Part shown: positions 1 through 9,457 of the stretch, piece by piece
Layout of the letters: every line of letters starts with the position of its first letter
Position numbering within the stretch: position 1 is the first letter of the stretch
From: Candidatus Pantoea bituminis
Lineage (GTDB): Bacteria; Pseudomonadota; Gammaproteobacteria; Enterobacterales; Enterobacteriaceae
Direction: 5' to 3'
Length of the DNA: 64,000 bases
Assembly (NCBI RefSeq): GCF_018842675.1
Contig: NZ_JAGTWO010000002.1
Location: forward strand, 62,001-126,000
The notes under the pieces: model-generated
What the model saw: only the letters and a program-made list of their open reading frames with translations
What the model was told of the DNA's origin: nothing
Database searches by the model: none
Program-made: the position numbers and the translations under genes

Positions 1-108
1 TTTATAAATAGCCCTGTTGCCTAGATCTAATGCTGGCACGAGACTTGCACTATTAATTACACGCTCAAGATGAGAAGTAATATAGTCAAAGTCATCTTGA
101 AGCGTCAT
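1..108 (-). CDS. Partial unknown protein, N-terminal 36 codons
   Basis: An open frame starts at ATG 106-108 on the minus strand and runs off the left edge without a stop. It begins MTLQDDFDYITSHLERVI. It diverges from the EamA transporter gene, so a regulator or a second gene of that locus is possible, but 36 codons are too few to assign a family. It may be a chance open frame. Confidence 0.3.
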   Translation of the reverse strand, partial: MTLQDDFDYITSHLERVINSASLVPALDLGNRAIYK

Positions 109-164
109 TTTTAAAACAAACTGTAAAAATGCAGAGGGCATCCCTGTGCTTAAAGGTGAGGACT

Positions 165-1082
165 ATGAATAAAAAAATTATTGGTTTGCTGGCTGTGGCG
201 ACGTGTTATGTATTAATAGGTTCAAGCTACCCCATCGCTCAGGAGGCGGTTAGTACTATACCAACGTGGACGTTTACAGGAATTACTATTTTTATAGGAT
301 TTCTGTTTCAGTTGCCATTCTCTTTATTTAAAGAAAAAACTAACTGGATTTCCATCAGCTTAAAAGACTGGTCCAAAGTGTCGGTTGTGACTCTTTTAGG
401 AAATATACTTTATACAGTCTTTCTTCTCTATGGGATGAGTAACACAAACGCAACAACTGCGGCTGTAGTTTCAAGCTCTGTTCCGGCACTGGTGCTGTTG
501 TTATCATTCGTTTTTCTTAAAGACAAGCTTAAGTCAACAATGATTATTTCAGTTGCACTGGCAATTGTGAGCGTCATTATGATGTCTATCCCGGAGAAAG
601 GCAGTGATACAAGTTCTTCTTTTTTTGGTATGTCAATGCTGGCGTTATCAGCATTATCAAATGCTATTTATGTGATAGTTGCAAAAAAACTCACATTAGC
701 TCTAAAAACCTGGACATATTCTGCTGCTATTTGCTTTGCGGGATTTATTTTCACGCTACCAATGATCCTCTCTGAGTTAAATAATTTTGATATTTATTCT
801 CTTAATTCTTACCAGGTGATAACTATGATTTACTACGGTATTTTTGTCTGGGCATTACCTATATATCTTTTCCTTACAGGCATAAAATATGTCTCAGCAA
901 CGACTGCAGGAATGATGTTTTCTTTTATTCCACTGTCTTCTCTTCTTACAACAGTATTTTTTTACAATGGTCACGTAAGAACTATTGATGTTATATCCAT
1001 TATCATGGTTATCACCTCTGTAATTATTTCCGAAGTGACTTTTAAAAAGTCCTCTTTAAAAAACCAGACCAAAACAGCTTAG
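165..1082 (+). CDS. EamA-family (DMT superfamily) inner-membrane transporter
   Basis: A protein of about 305 residues with ten hydrophobic segments in the two-fold repeat typical of EamA/RhaT-type metabolite exporters. Hydrophobic stretches start at about residues 5, 36, 67, 94, 120, 148 and onward, and there is no long soluble domain. ATG 165 is preferred over the upstream ATG at 129 because it has a good AGGTGAGGA ribosome site and gives the usual short cytoplasmic N-terminus before TM1. The next gene begins 19 bp downstream, so the two are probably cotranscribed. The family exports amino acids, nucleosides or other small metabolites. The substrate cannot be told from sequence. The gene is AT-rich compared with the catabolic island at 4-15 kb. 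Confidence 0.85.
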   Translation: MNKKIIGLLAVATCYVLIGSSYPIAQEAVSTIPTWTFTGITIFIGFLFQLPFSLFKEKTNWISISLKDWSKVSVVTLLGNILYTVFLLYGMSNTNATTAAVVSSSVPALVLLLSFVFLKDKLKSTMIISVALAIVSVIMMSIPEKGSDTSSSFFGMSMLALSALSNAIYVIVAKKLTLALKTWTYSAAICFAGFIFTLPMILSELNNFDIYSLNSYQVITMIYYGIFVWALPIYLFLTGIKYVSATTAGMMFSFIPLSSLLTTVFFYNGHVRTIDVISIIMVITSVIISEVTFKKSSLKNQTKTA

Positions 1083-1101
1083 ACAAAGACAAGGTAAATT
1101 T

Positions 1102-1827
1102 ATGAAAACGAAAAAGCTGCTAGCTACTGTTATTTTATCAAGCCTGTTTCTCAGTGGATATTCATCTGCAGGCTTTCAGCTCCCTCAACCGGAACGGTAT
1201 GTCGAGCTTAATCATGCTTTGACAGATGGTATGATAACTTATCCAGGCGAGAGCATGGTGAAACATCTGAATCCTCAACCAAGATATCCTAACGGTTCTT
1301 TAGTAGATGGTCTGGCGGTTCTTGGTATTTCAGGAACATATATTGATTCACCACATCACGTTGACGAAAAGCTCGGGAATATCAGCGCCTATCCACTGTC
1401 AAGTCTGGTTAACCTGCCGATTACGGTAGTGACGCTTCGTAAAAATGCCAGAGTGTTTGAAATAGAAGATTTTGAAAATACTGACGTGAATGGTAAGGCC
1501 GTACTTCTCTTTACCGGGCAGGATCGCAAATTTGGTCAGCCAGACTATATGGAGGAGTCGCCTTATCTCTCTGGTGCAGCTGCGTCATGGCTTGTAAAAC
1601 ATGGAGCAAAACTTGTGGGTATAGATTCAGTTTTAATTGATAATCCTAACGCACCTGACGCAGCGGTACCGGCACACAATATCTTACTCAAAAACGGCGT
1701 GGTTGTAGCGGAAGATATGACTAATATTAAGAATGTAGTAGGCACGCAGGCTTATCTTACTGCCGTACCTCCGAGAACGCCTACCACCAGTTTTCCAGCG
1801 CGAATTTTTGCTGCAGTCTATAAATAA
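1102..1827 (+). CDS. Exported cyclase-family (KynB-like) hydrolase
   Basis: A 241-residue protein with an N-terminal signal peptide (basic MKTKK, hydrophobic core to about residue 22, then an SSAG cleavage region). The rest resembles the cyclase/kynurenine formamidase superfamily, metal-dependent hydrolases of cyclic or formylated amides. The core motif region reads GISGTYIDSPHHV around residue 75. The family consensus is HxGTHxDxPxH, so two metal-ligand histidines appear replaced (by S and Y) while DSPHH is kept. It may therefore be an active variant with altered metal binding or a non-catalytic member. It follows the EamA gene closely. A stem-loop lies downstream. Confidence 0.75.
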   Translation: MKTKKLLATVILSSLFLSGYSSAGFQLPQPERYVELNHALTDGMITYPGESMVKHLNPQPRYPNGSLVDGLAVLGISGTYIDSPHHVDEKLGNISAYPLSSLVNLPITVVTLRKNARVFEIEDFENTDVNGKAVLLFTGQDRKFGQPDYMEESPYLSGAAASWLVKHGAKLVGIDSVLIDNPNAPDAAVPAHNILLKNGVVVAEDMTNIKNVVGTQAYLTAVPPRTPTTSFPARIFAAVYK

Positions 1828-1851
1828 ATTTTTATTAGTGATTATTGCTTT

Positions 1852-1895
1852 ATATAAGCGCCGGAAAGATTTTTATTACGGACCGGCGCTTATAT
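1852..1895 (+). terminator. Stem-loop after the cyclase gene
   Basis: Arms ATATAAGCGCCGG (1852-1864) and its exact reverse complement (1883-1895) form a 13-bp stem with an 18-nt loop, 25 nt after the cyclase stop. It lacks a strong U-tract, so it may be a terminator or an mRNA-stabilising hairpin between convergent genes. Confidence 0.55.
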
Positions 1896-2017
1896 TTCAT
1901 CGTAGAGCCCTTGCAAAAATAAAAGGGTGTTCCAGGAAGGATTCTGGCAATAACCGAGTCGACTAAATGCATTTGTCAAAAAATGCTAGTGCTGCGATTA
2001 CTTCCAGCTTACATACT

Positions 2018-2602
2018 TTAACTGCATATTATTGCTTTAAGTATCTTAATGAAATCTGGTGTGGTTTTTTCTATATCAAACGCATTATTAATAGCTTTTC
2101 TCGCCATAAGTCCGTCGATCAGAGAGAATATCACAATGGTAACCTGTTCTAAATCTATTGATGAGGGAAATTCACCAGATTTTATTCCGTCCCTGAGGAA
2201 TTTATGAATTCCTTCCCTGAGAATAATGTCGCTTTTAATATAATAATCTCGCAATATATCATTGCGGGAGGATTCAGCCATCATTTCCAGCCATAAATGG
2301 TTATGATTGCTTGGGTAGAAATCACTGTCGGTAAGGCAATATTTAAAAATCACCTCATAAATCCTTTCAAGATTATTACCTTTGAAAGAGTCATCATAGG
2401 CGCTTAAAGCTATCCTTTGTTCTTCCAGAACAATAGCAATGAAAAGCTCTTCTTTACCTGTAAAATAAGTGTACATAGCGCCCTGGCTGATCCCTGCACG
2501 CTGAGTTATTTCTCTCACACTTGTTGCGGCATAACCTTTTTCAGCAAAGCAATTGAAGGCCGCATCCAATAGCTTTGTGTAAGTACCTGATTTATATGTC
2601 AT
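2018..2602 (-). CDS. TetR/AcrR-family transcriptional repressor
   Basis: A 194-residue protein with the classic TetR_N helix-turn-helix at residues 1-55 (FAEKGYAATSVREITQRAG, then an AMYTYFTGKEELF recognition helix). The remaining helical half would be the ligand-binding and dimerisation domain, which gives no clue to the inducer. It is transcribed towards the EamA/cyclase pair and could regulate it, but no palindromic operator was found at 2603-2790, so this is inference. No frame damage is seen. Confidence 0.88.
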   Translation of the reverse strand: MTYKSGTYTKLLDAAFNCFAEKGYAATSVREITQRAGISQGAMYTYFTGKEELFIAIVLEEQRIALSAYDDSFKGNNLERIYEVIFKYCLTDSDFYPSNHNHLWLEMMAESSRNDILRDYYIKSDIILREGIHKFLRDGIKSGEFPSSIDLEQVTIVIFSLIDGLMARKAINNAFDIEKTTPDFIKILKAIICS

Positions 2603-2793
2603 TTTGATGTTGTGTTATATGTTGTCTTTATATAATTTTCTGAATTTTACCACTTAATCATGTCGTGTTCTTCTGCTTAAATTTAGCTTAACCATAAGCT
2701 TTTTCTCTGCCAAACAAATTTTGTTAACTAATAATCCGCTGGCTCAGTCTGAAACAACTCAAAGGGATCCGCAGCGATACCGCTCGGCATTTT

Positions 2794-3258
2794 ATGAATG
2801 CCAAAGGTGGCCCTGCTATTGCGTGCTCAGAACAGCGAGTTACAAGTATTGCCAGTGCTATTCCCCTTACCTCCGATAAAAGTGTCATCGAGGCGATAAA
2901 CTCATTCAGGCATCGTTTCCCGGAAGTTAACCTTACCGTTACAGAAGCAAATTCCTCCATTTTAAGTGCCGGCCTTGAAGCAAAATGAATGGATGTGACT
3001 TTGTTACGTCTTGCCGCGCACGCTCCGGAGAATCATCTACTGGCAGGAAAGCGAGGAAAGCTCGACCTGGACTAAATAAGGTCTGGACCCTTTATTCTTA
3101 CTCCGGAAAATGCCGGTGCCAGCCTTCGTGAGGCATTGATTCCGGCCTGTTACAGTGCAGGATTCAATCCAATCGAAGGCCAGAAAGCTCAGCATGTCAT
3201 CTCAATACTTACGGTTGTTGTAGCCGCACTGGGCGTTGCTTGGTGCCCGAGTCGTTGA
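2794..3258 (+). pseudogene. LysR-family regulator remnant
   Basis: Fragments of a LysR substrate-binding domain in shifting frames: AIACSEQ followed by FRHRFPEVNLTVTEANSS, then VTLLRLAA and AHAPENHLLAGK, then LTPENAGASLREALIPACYSAG and HVISILTVVVAALGVAWCPS. The N-terminal HTH is absent and several frameshifts and a stop interrupt the rest. Unlike the single homopolymer slips elsewhere in the window, the damage here is extensive, so this is a genuine decayed gene. It resembles BenM/CatM-type regulators in the spacing of its blocks. It lies next to an intact-looking LysR gene of the catabolic island. Confidence 0.6.
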
Positions 3259-3479
3259 TGCAGTTCAGGCTTGCCGGGGGCTGTTTCAGGTGGGGCAGGG
3301 CCCCGGCTCCTGTCATTGATCTGGCTGCCGTGGAGAATAACAGAAATAAAAATCGTATAGTTGGAAATTTTCTTTCCCTAGCGGCACTACAGACTGGCAG
3401 CCGGGCCCTGTAAGAATGAATGCTGGCAGGTGATCAGACAACGGATTCATTTTATTAGGAGTTTGTTTCAGGCGGCACA

Positions 3480-4369
3480 TTACATTTGCCTGATCATCTC
3501 AATAAACATATCCACAGCCGGATTATTTCTTGCGCTGAACCAGGCGACTGCGGTTGTAATGACCTTGATATTATTTTCAAGCGGCAGGGTAACTACGTTG
3601 GCAGGTGACAGCCGCTCAAGCGTTGAGGGAACGAGCGCAATGCCCTGTCCGCAGCTTACAAAGGCAATCTGAGAGGCAACAGAGCGAACTTCATGGATTA
3701 TCCGTGGCGAAAAACCCTGCGCACGGCAGGCGACAATGATGCTGTCGAAAAACACCGGGCTGAGATGGCGGGCAAACATAACCCATTTTTCATTACACAA
3801 TGCCTCAAGCGAAATACTGTTTTTACCGGCGAGATGATGGTCATGGGGCAGGGCAACAACCAGGTTATCGCTGGCCAGCGGCAGAGATTTAATATCATTT
3901 CCTAGTTCGCCTGTAAGGCGTGCAAAAGCCAGGTCAATATCACCACTCTGCAGCAAAGGGATGGCCTCTGCGCTGTCTATCTCTTTTACGGAAATGGTCA
4001 GCTCAGGCATCGCTTTTTTCATTTTTCCAGATAGGCAGGCAAAACATCGAGCATGGCCGTACTGATAGCGCCGACGGTAAGTATGCCAGTATGACCTGCA
4101 ATAGCTTCGCGAATGGCCAGATCAAGACGTTCCACCTGTTCGGCAAATTTTCTCACCGCGGGCAGGATTGCCTGCCCGGCAGGCGTTAATTGAACCCCTT
4201 TCCGGGATCTGTCAAACAGCCGTACCTTTAATGAGCTTTCAAGCACCTGAATCTGTTGCGTTAACGGGGGCTGTGTCATGCCAAGCCGTTTAGCAGCACG
4301 ACCAAAATGCTTTTCTTCTGCCACGGCCAGAAACAGCCACATGTGTCGTAATATACGAAAATTAATCAT
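3480..4369 (-). CDS. LysR-family regulator of the RraA/aminotransferase operon (one frameshift)
   Basis: LysR-type activator/repressor, about 296 residues. The N-terminal winged HTH is residues 1-60 (FLAVAEEKHFGRAAKRLGMT, then PPLTQQIQVLE). The substrate-binding domain follows to the end (DLAFARLTG, then VSCGQGIALVPSTLE). The frame breaks at 4022-4026, where five A (coding strand) stand where six would restore YLEKMKKAMPEL in one frame. I read this as a one-base sequencing loss, not gene death. The gene diverges from the RraA operon that starts about 75-100 bp away, the usual arrangement for a LysR regulator and its target. Confidence 0.82.
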
Positions 4370-4467
4370 ATTCCTCTCGATATATTTTTAATATTAAAAC
4401 CATCTTCTTTAAAGATTTTACCTATCAGGATAGTCGTTCAATAGTGGGGGTAAATCAACCCACCACC

Positions 4468-5148
4468 ATGGATAGCGTCATGTCATCTCTTTCCCTGCTC
4501 GACAGACTTGCCAGCCTTGATACTAATACCGTTTCTGATGCCCTGGATTTCCTGGAACTTCCGGGTGCGACATACGGCCTGCGCCCACTCTGGGAGTGTC
4601 CAAAAATTGTCGGGCGTGCCAGCACCATTCAGCTCGGTCCAAAGACCGATGCCAGACCTACTGTTCATCTCATTACACCGGTGATTGACGCGATTACCAC
4701 AGACGATCGCGTTCTGGTGATCGCCGGCGGTAAAGAAGGGATATCCTGCTGGGGTGACATTATTGCGAACGCTGCGAAGGGTAAAAAAGTACGCGGTTCA
4801 GTGCTGGATGGCATGAGCAGAGATATTGAAGGCAGTGAGGAAATTGGCTATCCGGTCTATGGTCGCGGGATCACTATGATAAGTGCCCGTAACCGCATCA
4901 TTCAGGTCGATTCAGGTAACTCGGTCATCATGGCTGACGTCACGGTAAAAGAAAATGACTATGTGATTGCGGATCGTTGCGGAACGGTTTTTATTCCCGC
5001 TGAACGCATTGAGGAAGTCATTACGCTGGCTGAGAAAATTGCGCATCGCCAGAACGGCATGGTAGCCGCCGTACGCGAAGGGCGCTCTGTGGCCGAAGTG
5101 ATGCATGACAGCCAGTTTGAAGCCATTAAACAGGATGAAAAAGCATGA
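4468..5148 (+). CDS. RraA-family aldolase-like protein 1
   Basis: About 226 residues of the RraA/MenG-like fold, which includes class II 4-hydroxy-4-methyl-2-oxoglutarate/oxaloacetate aldolases as well as the RNase E regulator RraA. The diagnostic stretch GGKEGISCWGDIIANAAKGK followed by GSVLDGMSRDIEG has the GD and the DGxxRD pair that bind the divalent metal and pyruvate moiety in the aldolases. The start is uncertain: ATG 4468, ATG 4480 and GTG 4444 are all in frame and none has a strong ribosome site. It is the first gene of a four-gene operon whose members overlap by 1-4 bp, so a catabolic role is far likelier than RNase control. Confidence 0.82.
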   Translation: MDSVMSSLSLLDRLASLDTNTVSDALDFLELPGATYGLRPLWECPKIVGRASTIQLGPKTDARPTVHLITPVIDAITTDDRVLVIAGGKEGISCWGDIIANAAKGKKVRGSVLDGMSRDIEGSEEIGYPVYGRGITMISARNRIIQVDSGNSVIMADVTVKENDYVIADRCGTVFIPAERIEEVITLAEKIAHRQNGMVAAVREGRSVAEVMHDSQFEAIKQDEKA

Positions 5149-5807
5149 ACGAAACTGAAAAACACCTCATTGAGCTGTTCAAAGGACTGGATACCGCAGG
5201 CGTCTCTGACGCACTCGATAAGCTTGGACTGAGTGGACAATGTTTCGGCGTCATGCCGCTTGATAATTACAGGCAACCTGTCGTGGGTTTTGCGTATACC
5301 GTACGTTACGAGCCTGCCAGTAATCCTCCCGGAACTGTAGGTGATTTTATTGACGATGTACCAGCCGGGTATGTGGTTGTCATCGACAATAACGGACGCA
5401 CCGACTGTACGGTCTGGGGTGATATCATGACACAGCTTGCTGGCAACAATGGTATTGCGGGCACCGTCATTGATGGCGTTTGTCGTGACGTGCATAAAGC
5501 ATTCGGTGACGGGTATCCGATCTTCTCGAAAGGCCGCTTCATGCGCACCGGCAAAGATCGCGTTCAGATCAATGCCATTAATCAGCCTGTATCAATTGGT
5601 ACTGCGCGTGTGGAAGCAAACGATATCGTCGTGGCGGACGCCAGCGGTGTGGTGATCGTACCGCGTGACAGGGCAGAAGATGTTGCTCGTGTAGTTCATG
5701 AGATTGAAAAAACTGAATCAGCCATCCGTCAGGCATTGGCTGAAGGTAAATCATTGCGCCAGGCGCGCCAAGAGCAGAATTATCACTTACTGCAGAGGAA
5801 AGCATAA
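5145..5807 (+). CDS. RraA-family aldolase-like protein 2
   Basis: 220 residues, same fold as its neighbours. The key region is DCTVWGDIMTQLAGNNGI then GTVIDGVCRDVHKAFGDGYPIF, with the GD and DGxxRD metal/substrate motifs intact. The start overlaps the previous stop by 4 bp (ATGA), so translation is coupled. Two or three adjacent RraA paralogues may form a hetero-oligomer or act on successive or stereoisomeric hydroxy-oxo acids. This is inference from context. No frame damage is seen. Confidence 0.85.
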   Translation: MNETEKHLIELFKGLDTAGVSDALDKLGLSGQCFGVMPLDNYRQPVVGFAYTVRYEPASNPPGTVGDFIDDVPAGYVVVIDNNGRTDCTVWGDIMTQLAGNNGIAGTVIDGVCRDVHKAFGDGYPIFSKGRFMRTGKDRVQINAINQPVSIGTARVEANDIVVADASGVVIVPRDRAEDVARVVHEIEKTESAIRQALAEGKSLRQARQEQNYHLLQRKA

Positions 5808-6436
5808 TGCCACTTTATACAGAAGAGCAGGCACAACGCGCGTTGCAGTTGGGTAGCTCTACATTGTTCGAAGCCTCTGGTTTGAATTGCGCGGTTGTTC
5901 CAGAGATTAAAGCCGTCTGGCGCGGTATGGGTGTTGCTGCGCCAGCTTACCCACTCGCCTGTTCGCCGGGTGATAATCTGGCATTACATCTTGCACTGGA
6001 AAAAGTGCCAGAAGGCAGTGTGCTGGTTGTGACAACGGATAATTTCATCGCAGGTTACTGGGGCGAAGTGCTGACCGTAGCCGCACAGGCGGCAGGGGTA
6101 AAGGGCCTGATCATTGATGGTGGCGTACGGGATATTGCAGCAGTACAGAAACGCGGCTTCCCGCTTTATTCGCGCGGTGTTGCAGTGCGTGGCACCATCA
6201 AAGCGAGCTATAAGTCGGTTGGCGAGCCTGTCAGCTTTACCGGCATCCCTGTTGCGGCCGGAGACTTGGTCGTTGCTGATGATGATGGCATTGTCATTAT
6301 CCCGGTTCAGGACGTGGCACGCGTCCTTAATGCTTCCGAACAGCGTGAAGCGAAAGAGCGTGTGATGATGCAAAAATTGGAAGCAGGCAGCACCACGGTT
6401 GATTTAATGGGTCTGGCTCACTGGAGAACACAATGA
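5807..6436 (+). CDS. RraA-family aldolase-like protein 3
   Basis: 209 residues. It has DNFIAGYWGEVLTVAAQAAGV then GLIIDGGVRDIAAVQKRGFPLY, which is closest of the three to HMG/CHA aldolases (4-hydroxy-4-methyl-2-oxoglutarate or 4-carboxy-4-hydroxy-2-oxoadipate aldolase). These cleave to pyruvate plus a second oxo-acid. GE replaces the GD seen in the other two copies, and GGVRD is conserved. Its start codon shares a base with the previous stop (TAATG) and its end overlaps the aminotransferase start by 4 bp. Confidence 0.85.
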   Translation: MPLYTEEQAQRALQLGSSTLFEASGLNCAVVPEIKAVWRGMGVAAPAYPLACSPGDNLALHLALEKVPEGSVLVVTTDNFIAGYWGEVLTVAAQAAGVKGLIIDGGVRDIAAVQKRGFPLYSRGVAVRGTIKASYKSVGEPVSFTGIPVAAGDLVVADDDGIVIIPVQDVARVLNASEQREAKERVMMQKLEAGSTTVDLMGLAHWRTQ

Positions 6437-7644
6437 CAAAAGTGCAGCAGCTCAATCGCTACCTGGAGCGCGGCAAACCGTCGGCCACCTATCGTATTAT
6501 GGATAAGGTGGCAGAGCTGAAAGTACAGGGGCGCAACGTCATTTCACTCAGCGCCGGAGAGCCTGATTTTCCGACACCGAAGCACATCTGTGCCGCAGCC
6601 ATGATGGCTATCCAAAATGGCCATACCCGCTATACACAGGTTGCCGGACTGAGGTCCTTACGCGAGGCTGTTGTGCGAAAATTCCGGCTGGATAACGGAC
6701 TTGACGTCAGCTGGCAGGAAACCCTTATCTGCAACGGTGGTAAACAGGTTATTTATAATGCCCTCGCTGCCACGCTTAATGATGATGATGAAGTAATTAT
6801 TCCGGCGCCTTACTGGGTGAGCTATCCGGAAATGGTACAGCTGTGTGGCGGGACACCCGTAACGGTGGCGTGCGGCCAAGAAAGTGGCTTTAAAATCACA
6901 CCTGAGTTGCTTGAGGCCACGATAACACCGCGTACGCGCTGGATTATTCTGAACTCGCCATCCAACCCAACCGGCGCAGTCTACAGCAGGGAAGAACTGA
7001 CTGCACTTGGTAAGGTTTTGCTGAACCATCCGCAAATTCTCATCCTGTCAGATGATATTTACGAGCACCTCATTTTTGACGATATCGAATTTGCCACCAT
7101 GGCAGCGGTCATGCCCGAACTTAAAGACCAGATTTTAACGATGAATGGCGTGTCGAAGGCCTGGGCTATGACCGGATGGCGTATCGGTTTCTGTGCGGGA
7201 CCGCGCTGGCTTATCAGTGCCATGGAAAAGCTTCAAGGGCAACAGACTTCCGGTGCCAGTTCCATTTCACAGCATGCCGCGCTGGCTGCGCTGACCGGAC
7301 CGCGGGATTTTCTGGCCACTTCCCGGCAGGCCTTCTCAGCGCGCCGTGATTTGATGGTCCGCATGCTAAACAGCGCACCCGGTTTACGCTGTGATACGCC
7401 GCAGGGCGCATTCTATGCGTTTGCAGACTGCAGCGCTCTTATTGGTAAAACTTCCGCAGCAGGTCGGTATTTCGCAACGGATGAGGATGTGGCAACCGCA
7501 TTGCTGGAAGAGAAAGGCGTGTCGGTTGTGCACGGCAGCGCATTTGGCCTCGGACCTTACATTCGCATCGCCTATGCCATTGATAACATTTCTCTGGAAA
7601 AAGCCTGCCAGTTGATCATTGAGTTCTGTGAAACGGTTAAGTGA
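6433..7644 (+). CDS. Class I PLP-dependent aminotransferase
   Basis: 403 residues, aspartate/aromatic aminotransferase type Ib. The PLP lysine lies in NGVSKAWAMTGWRIGF (about residue 241). Other hallmarks are LSAGEPDFPTP near residue 40, NSPSNPTGAVYS near 175 (Asn and carboxylate-side contacts) and the C-terminal YIRIAYA arginine near 378. It is the last gene of the RraA operon with a 4-bp overlap. In context it would convert a substituted glutamate-like amino acid to its 2-oxo acid, the substrate for the RraA-type aldolases. This pathway role is inferred, whereas the family assignment is firm. Confidence 0.92.
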   Translation: MTKVQQLNRYLERGKPSATYRIMDKVAELKVQGRNVISLSAGEPDFPTPKHICAAAMMAIQNGHTRYTQVAGLRSLREAVVRKFRLDNGLDVSWQETLICNGGKQVIYNALAATLNDDDEVIIPAPYWVSYPEMVQLCGGTPVTVACGQESGFKITPELLEATITPRTRWIILNSPSNPTGAVYSREELTALGKVLLNHPQILILSDDIYEHLIFDDIEFATMAAVMPELKDQILTMNGVSKAWAMTGWRIGFCAGPRWLISAMEKLQGQQTSGASSISQHAALAALTGPRDFLATSRQAFSARRDLMVRMLNSAPGLRCDTPQGAFYAFADCSALIGKTSAAGRYFATDEDVATALLEEKGVSVVHGSAFGLGPYIRIAYAIDNISLEKACQLIIEFCETVK

Positions 7645-7649
7645 CCGAA

Positions 7650-7675
7650 CAGGAAGAGGCGTAAGCCTCTTCCTG
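7650..7675. terminator. Bidirectional stem-loop between convergent operons
   Basis: CAGGAAGAGGC (7650-7660), loop GTAA, then the exact complement GCCTCTTCCTG (7665-7675). The 11-bp perfect stem lies between the aminotransferase stop and the stop of the convergent biotinyl-domain gene, where a shared terminator is expected. Confidence 0.8.
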
Positions 7676-7680
7676 TGCAA

Positions 7681-8094
7681 CTAACTCACTACAAACAGAG
7701 GTTCGCCATATCCTACAACCGCATTCTCCTCTACCAGCGGCTCACTGATCGCACCGCCGATATCGACAATCACTTCGGCAACCACCTCTTCAAACTGCAG
7801 ATAACCCACCACCTGACCAGCAGTAATCATACCAGGCAGCACTACTGGCTCGCTTAGCGGATGATTGCGCCTGAAGTAGCCCATTCCGGGAGAAGTAACA
7901 ATGTGAGTTGCCGGAGCATCACTGACGACTATTTTTACCGCTTCGTTTTGGGTATTTATCCCAGCTGCTGACGCTACTTCTGCAAATGAGAGCGAGAGTG
8001 TTGCATCGCCAGATTTTATGCAGGCTTTCGTGATGCGACTGCGGCTTAACGTCGTGACAAGTTGCTGCAATTCACTGAATACATCAGCCTGCAT
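7681..8094 (-). CDS. BCCP-like lipoyl/biotinyl-domain protein lacking the biotin lysine
   Basis: About 137 residues. The C-terminal 75 residues have the beta-sandwich pattern of biotin carboxyl carrier protein (SPGMGYFRR, then [21 protein letters not shown], then [18 protein letters not shown]). Where BCCP has EAMKM the sequence reads QFEEV, so there is no biotinylatable lysine. It follows accC with an 11-bp overlap and a GGAGGAG ribosome site before ATG 8094. It may be a structural or regulatory partner of the carboxylase. The accB-like gene upstream of accC has the normal EAMKM motif. Confidence 0.75.
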   Translation of the reverse strand: MQADVFSELQQLVTTLSRSRITKACIKSGDATLSLSFAEVASAAGINTQNEAVKIVVSDAPATHIVTSPGMGYFRRNHPLSEPVVLPGMITAGQVVGYLQFEEVVAEVIVDIGGAISEPLVEENAVVGYGEPLFVVS

Positions 8095-9457
8095 GTTGCT
8101 CCTCCTCTGCCAGTGCACGTTTGTTCAGTAATTTTTCCAGATACTGAATTGTGAAACCTCCCTGCCGGAATGCGGTTTGCTGCAGCAGATCGAGTTGCAG
8201 CGGAATAGTGGTCACGATGCCATCAATTTCGCATTCTTCCAGCGCTACGCGCATACGATTAATCGCTTCTTCACGCGTTTTTCCCCACGCAATAATTTTC
8301 GCCACCATTGAGTCATAGTTGTGTGGCACGGTGTAGCCGGAATAAAGATGTGACTCTACGCGGATTCCCGGACCGCCCGGCGCGATCCAGGAGCGGACGA
8401 GGCCTGGCGACGGTGTGAACATTTCGGGATGTTCTGCATTGATACGGCATTCGATAGCATGGCCGGTGAAAACCACACTCTCCTGCGAGAATGAGAGCGG
8501 CTCTCCCTGCGCAATGCGTAGCTGCTCCGCCACAATATCAACACCGGTCACCATTTCAGTGACAGGATGCTCAACCTGCACACGCGTATTCATTTCAATA
8601 AAATAGAAATCACCTTTCTCATAAAGAAACTCAAAGGTGCCTGCGCCGCGATAGCCCAGTTTAATGCAGGCATCCGCGCAAATGCGTCCGATCCGGCGTA
8701 TTGCCTCTCGTGCCACACCTGGCGCGGGAGACTCCTCAATCACTTTCTGATGGCGCCGCTGCATTGAGCAGTCTCGCTCGCCAAGCCACACGGCATTGCC
8801 GTGTTGATCTGCGAGTACCTGAATTTCAATATGACGCGGGTTTTGCAGATATTTTTCGATGTAGAGCGCGGCATTACCAAACGCGCGCTGTGCTTCTTCA
8901 CGGGTTAATGCCACAGAGCTGGCGAGTTGCTCCGCTGACCGCACGATACGCATACCACGCCCGCCTCCTCCGCCGGATGCTTTAACAATGACGGGATATC
9001 CGATTTTTTCAGCGATGGTTGTAATCAGGGCAGGATCAGCGGGCAGTTCACCGTCCGAACCCGGCACGCAGGGTACGCCAGCACGCAGCATCGCTTTTTT
9101 GGCTGCAACTTTATCACCCATTTCCCGGATAGAGTGCGCAGTCGGCCCGATAAAGGTGAGTCCCGCATCCTGTACTTTTTCGGCAAACGCGCTGTTTTCT
9201 GATAAAAAGCCGTAACCCGGATGAACGGCATCTGCACCAGTCAGCTTTGCCGCAATCAACAGGGCTTCATGATTCAGATAACTCGCTGACGATGCTGCCG
9301 GCCCGATGCAGATGGATGACGTTGCCAGTTTCACATGTCGCAGATCCTTATCATTTGCTGAATAAACCGCAACAGTCTCAAGACCAAGCGTATGGCAGGC
9401 ACGTAATATGCGCAGCGCAATTTCACCACGGTTAGCGATAAGAACTTTACTGAACAT
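8084..9457 (-). CDS. accC: Biotin carboxylase (AccC-type)
   Basis: 457 residues with the full ATP-grasp biotin carboxylase layout: N-terminal [20 protein letters not shown], the glycine-rich ATP loop [13 protein letters not shown] near residue 160, the catalytic [14 protein letters not shown] near 290 and the C-terminal biotin carboxylase domain. It carboxylates biotin on the BCCP subunit using ATP and bicarbonate. It lies inside a pxpA-pxpB-pxpC cluster, an association seen in other bacteria between 5-oxoprolinase subunits and an AccB/AccC pair, so it is probably dedicated to that pathway and is not the housekeeping acetyl-CoA carboxylase. Its start overlaps the accB stop (TGATG). Frame intact. 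Confidence 0.93.
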   Translation of the reverse strand: MFSKVLIANRGEIALRILRACHTLGLETVAVYSANDKDLRHVKLATSSICIGPAASSASYLNHEALLIAAKLTGADAVHPGYGFLSENSAFAEKVQDAGLTFIGPTAHSIREMGDKVAAKKAMLRAGVPCVPGSDGELPADPALITTIAEKIGYPVIVKASGGGGGRGMRIVRSAEQLASSVALTREEAQRAFGNAALYIEKYLQNPRHIEIQVLADQHGNAVWLGERDCSMQRRHQKVIEESPAPGVAREAIRRIGRICADACIKLGYRGAGTFEFLYEKGDFYFIEMNTRVQVEHPVTEMVTGVDIVAEQLRIAQGEPLSFSQESVVFTGHAIECRINAEHPEMFTPSPGLVRSWIAPGGPGIRVESHLYSGYTVPHNYDSMVAKIIAWGKTREEAINRMRVALEECEIDGIVTTIPLQLDLLQQTAFRQGGFTIQYLEKLLNKRALAEEEQHAG

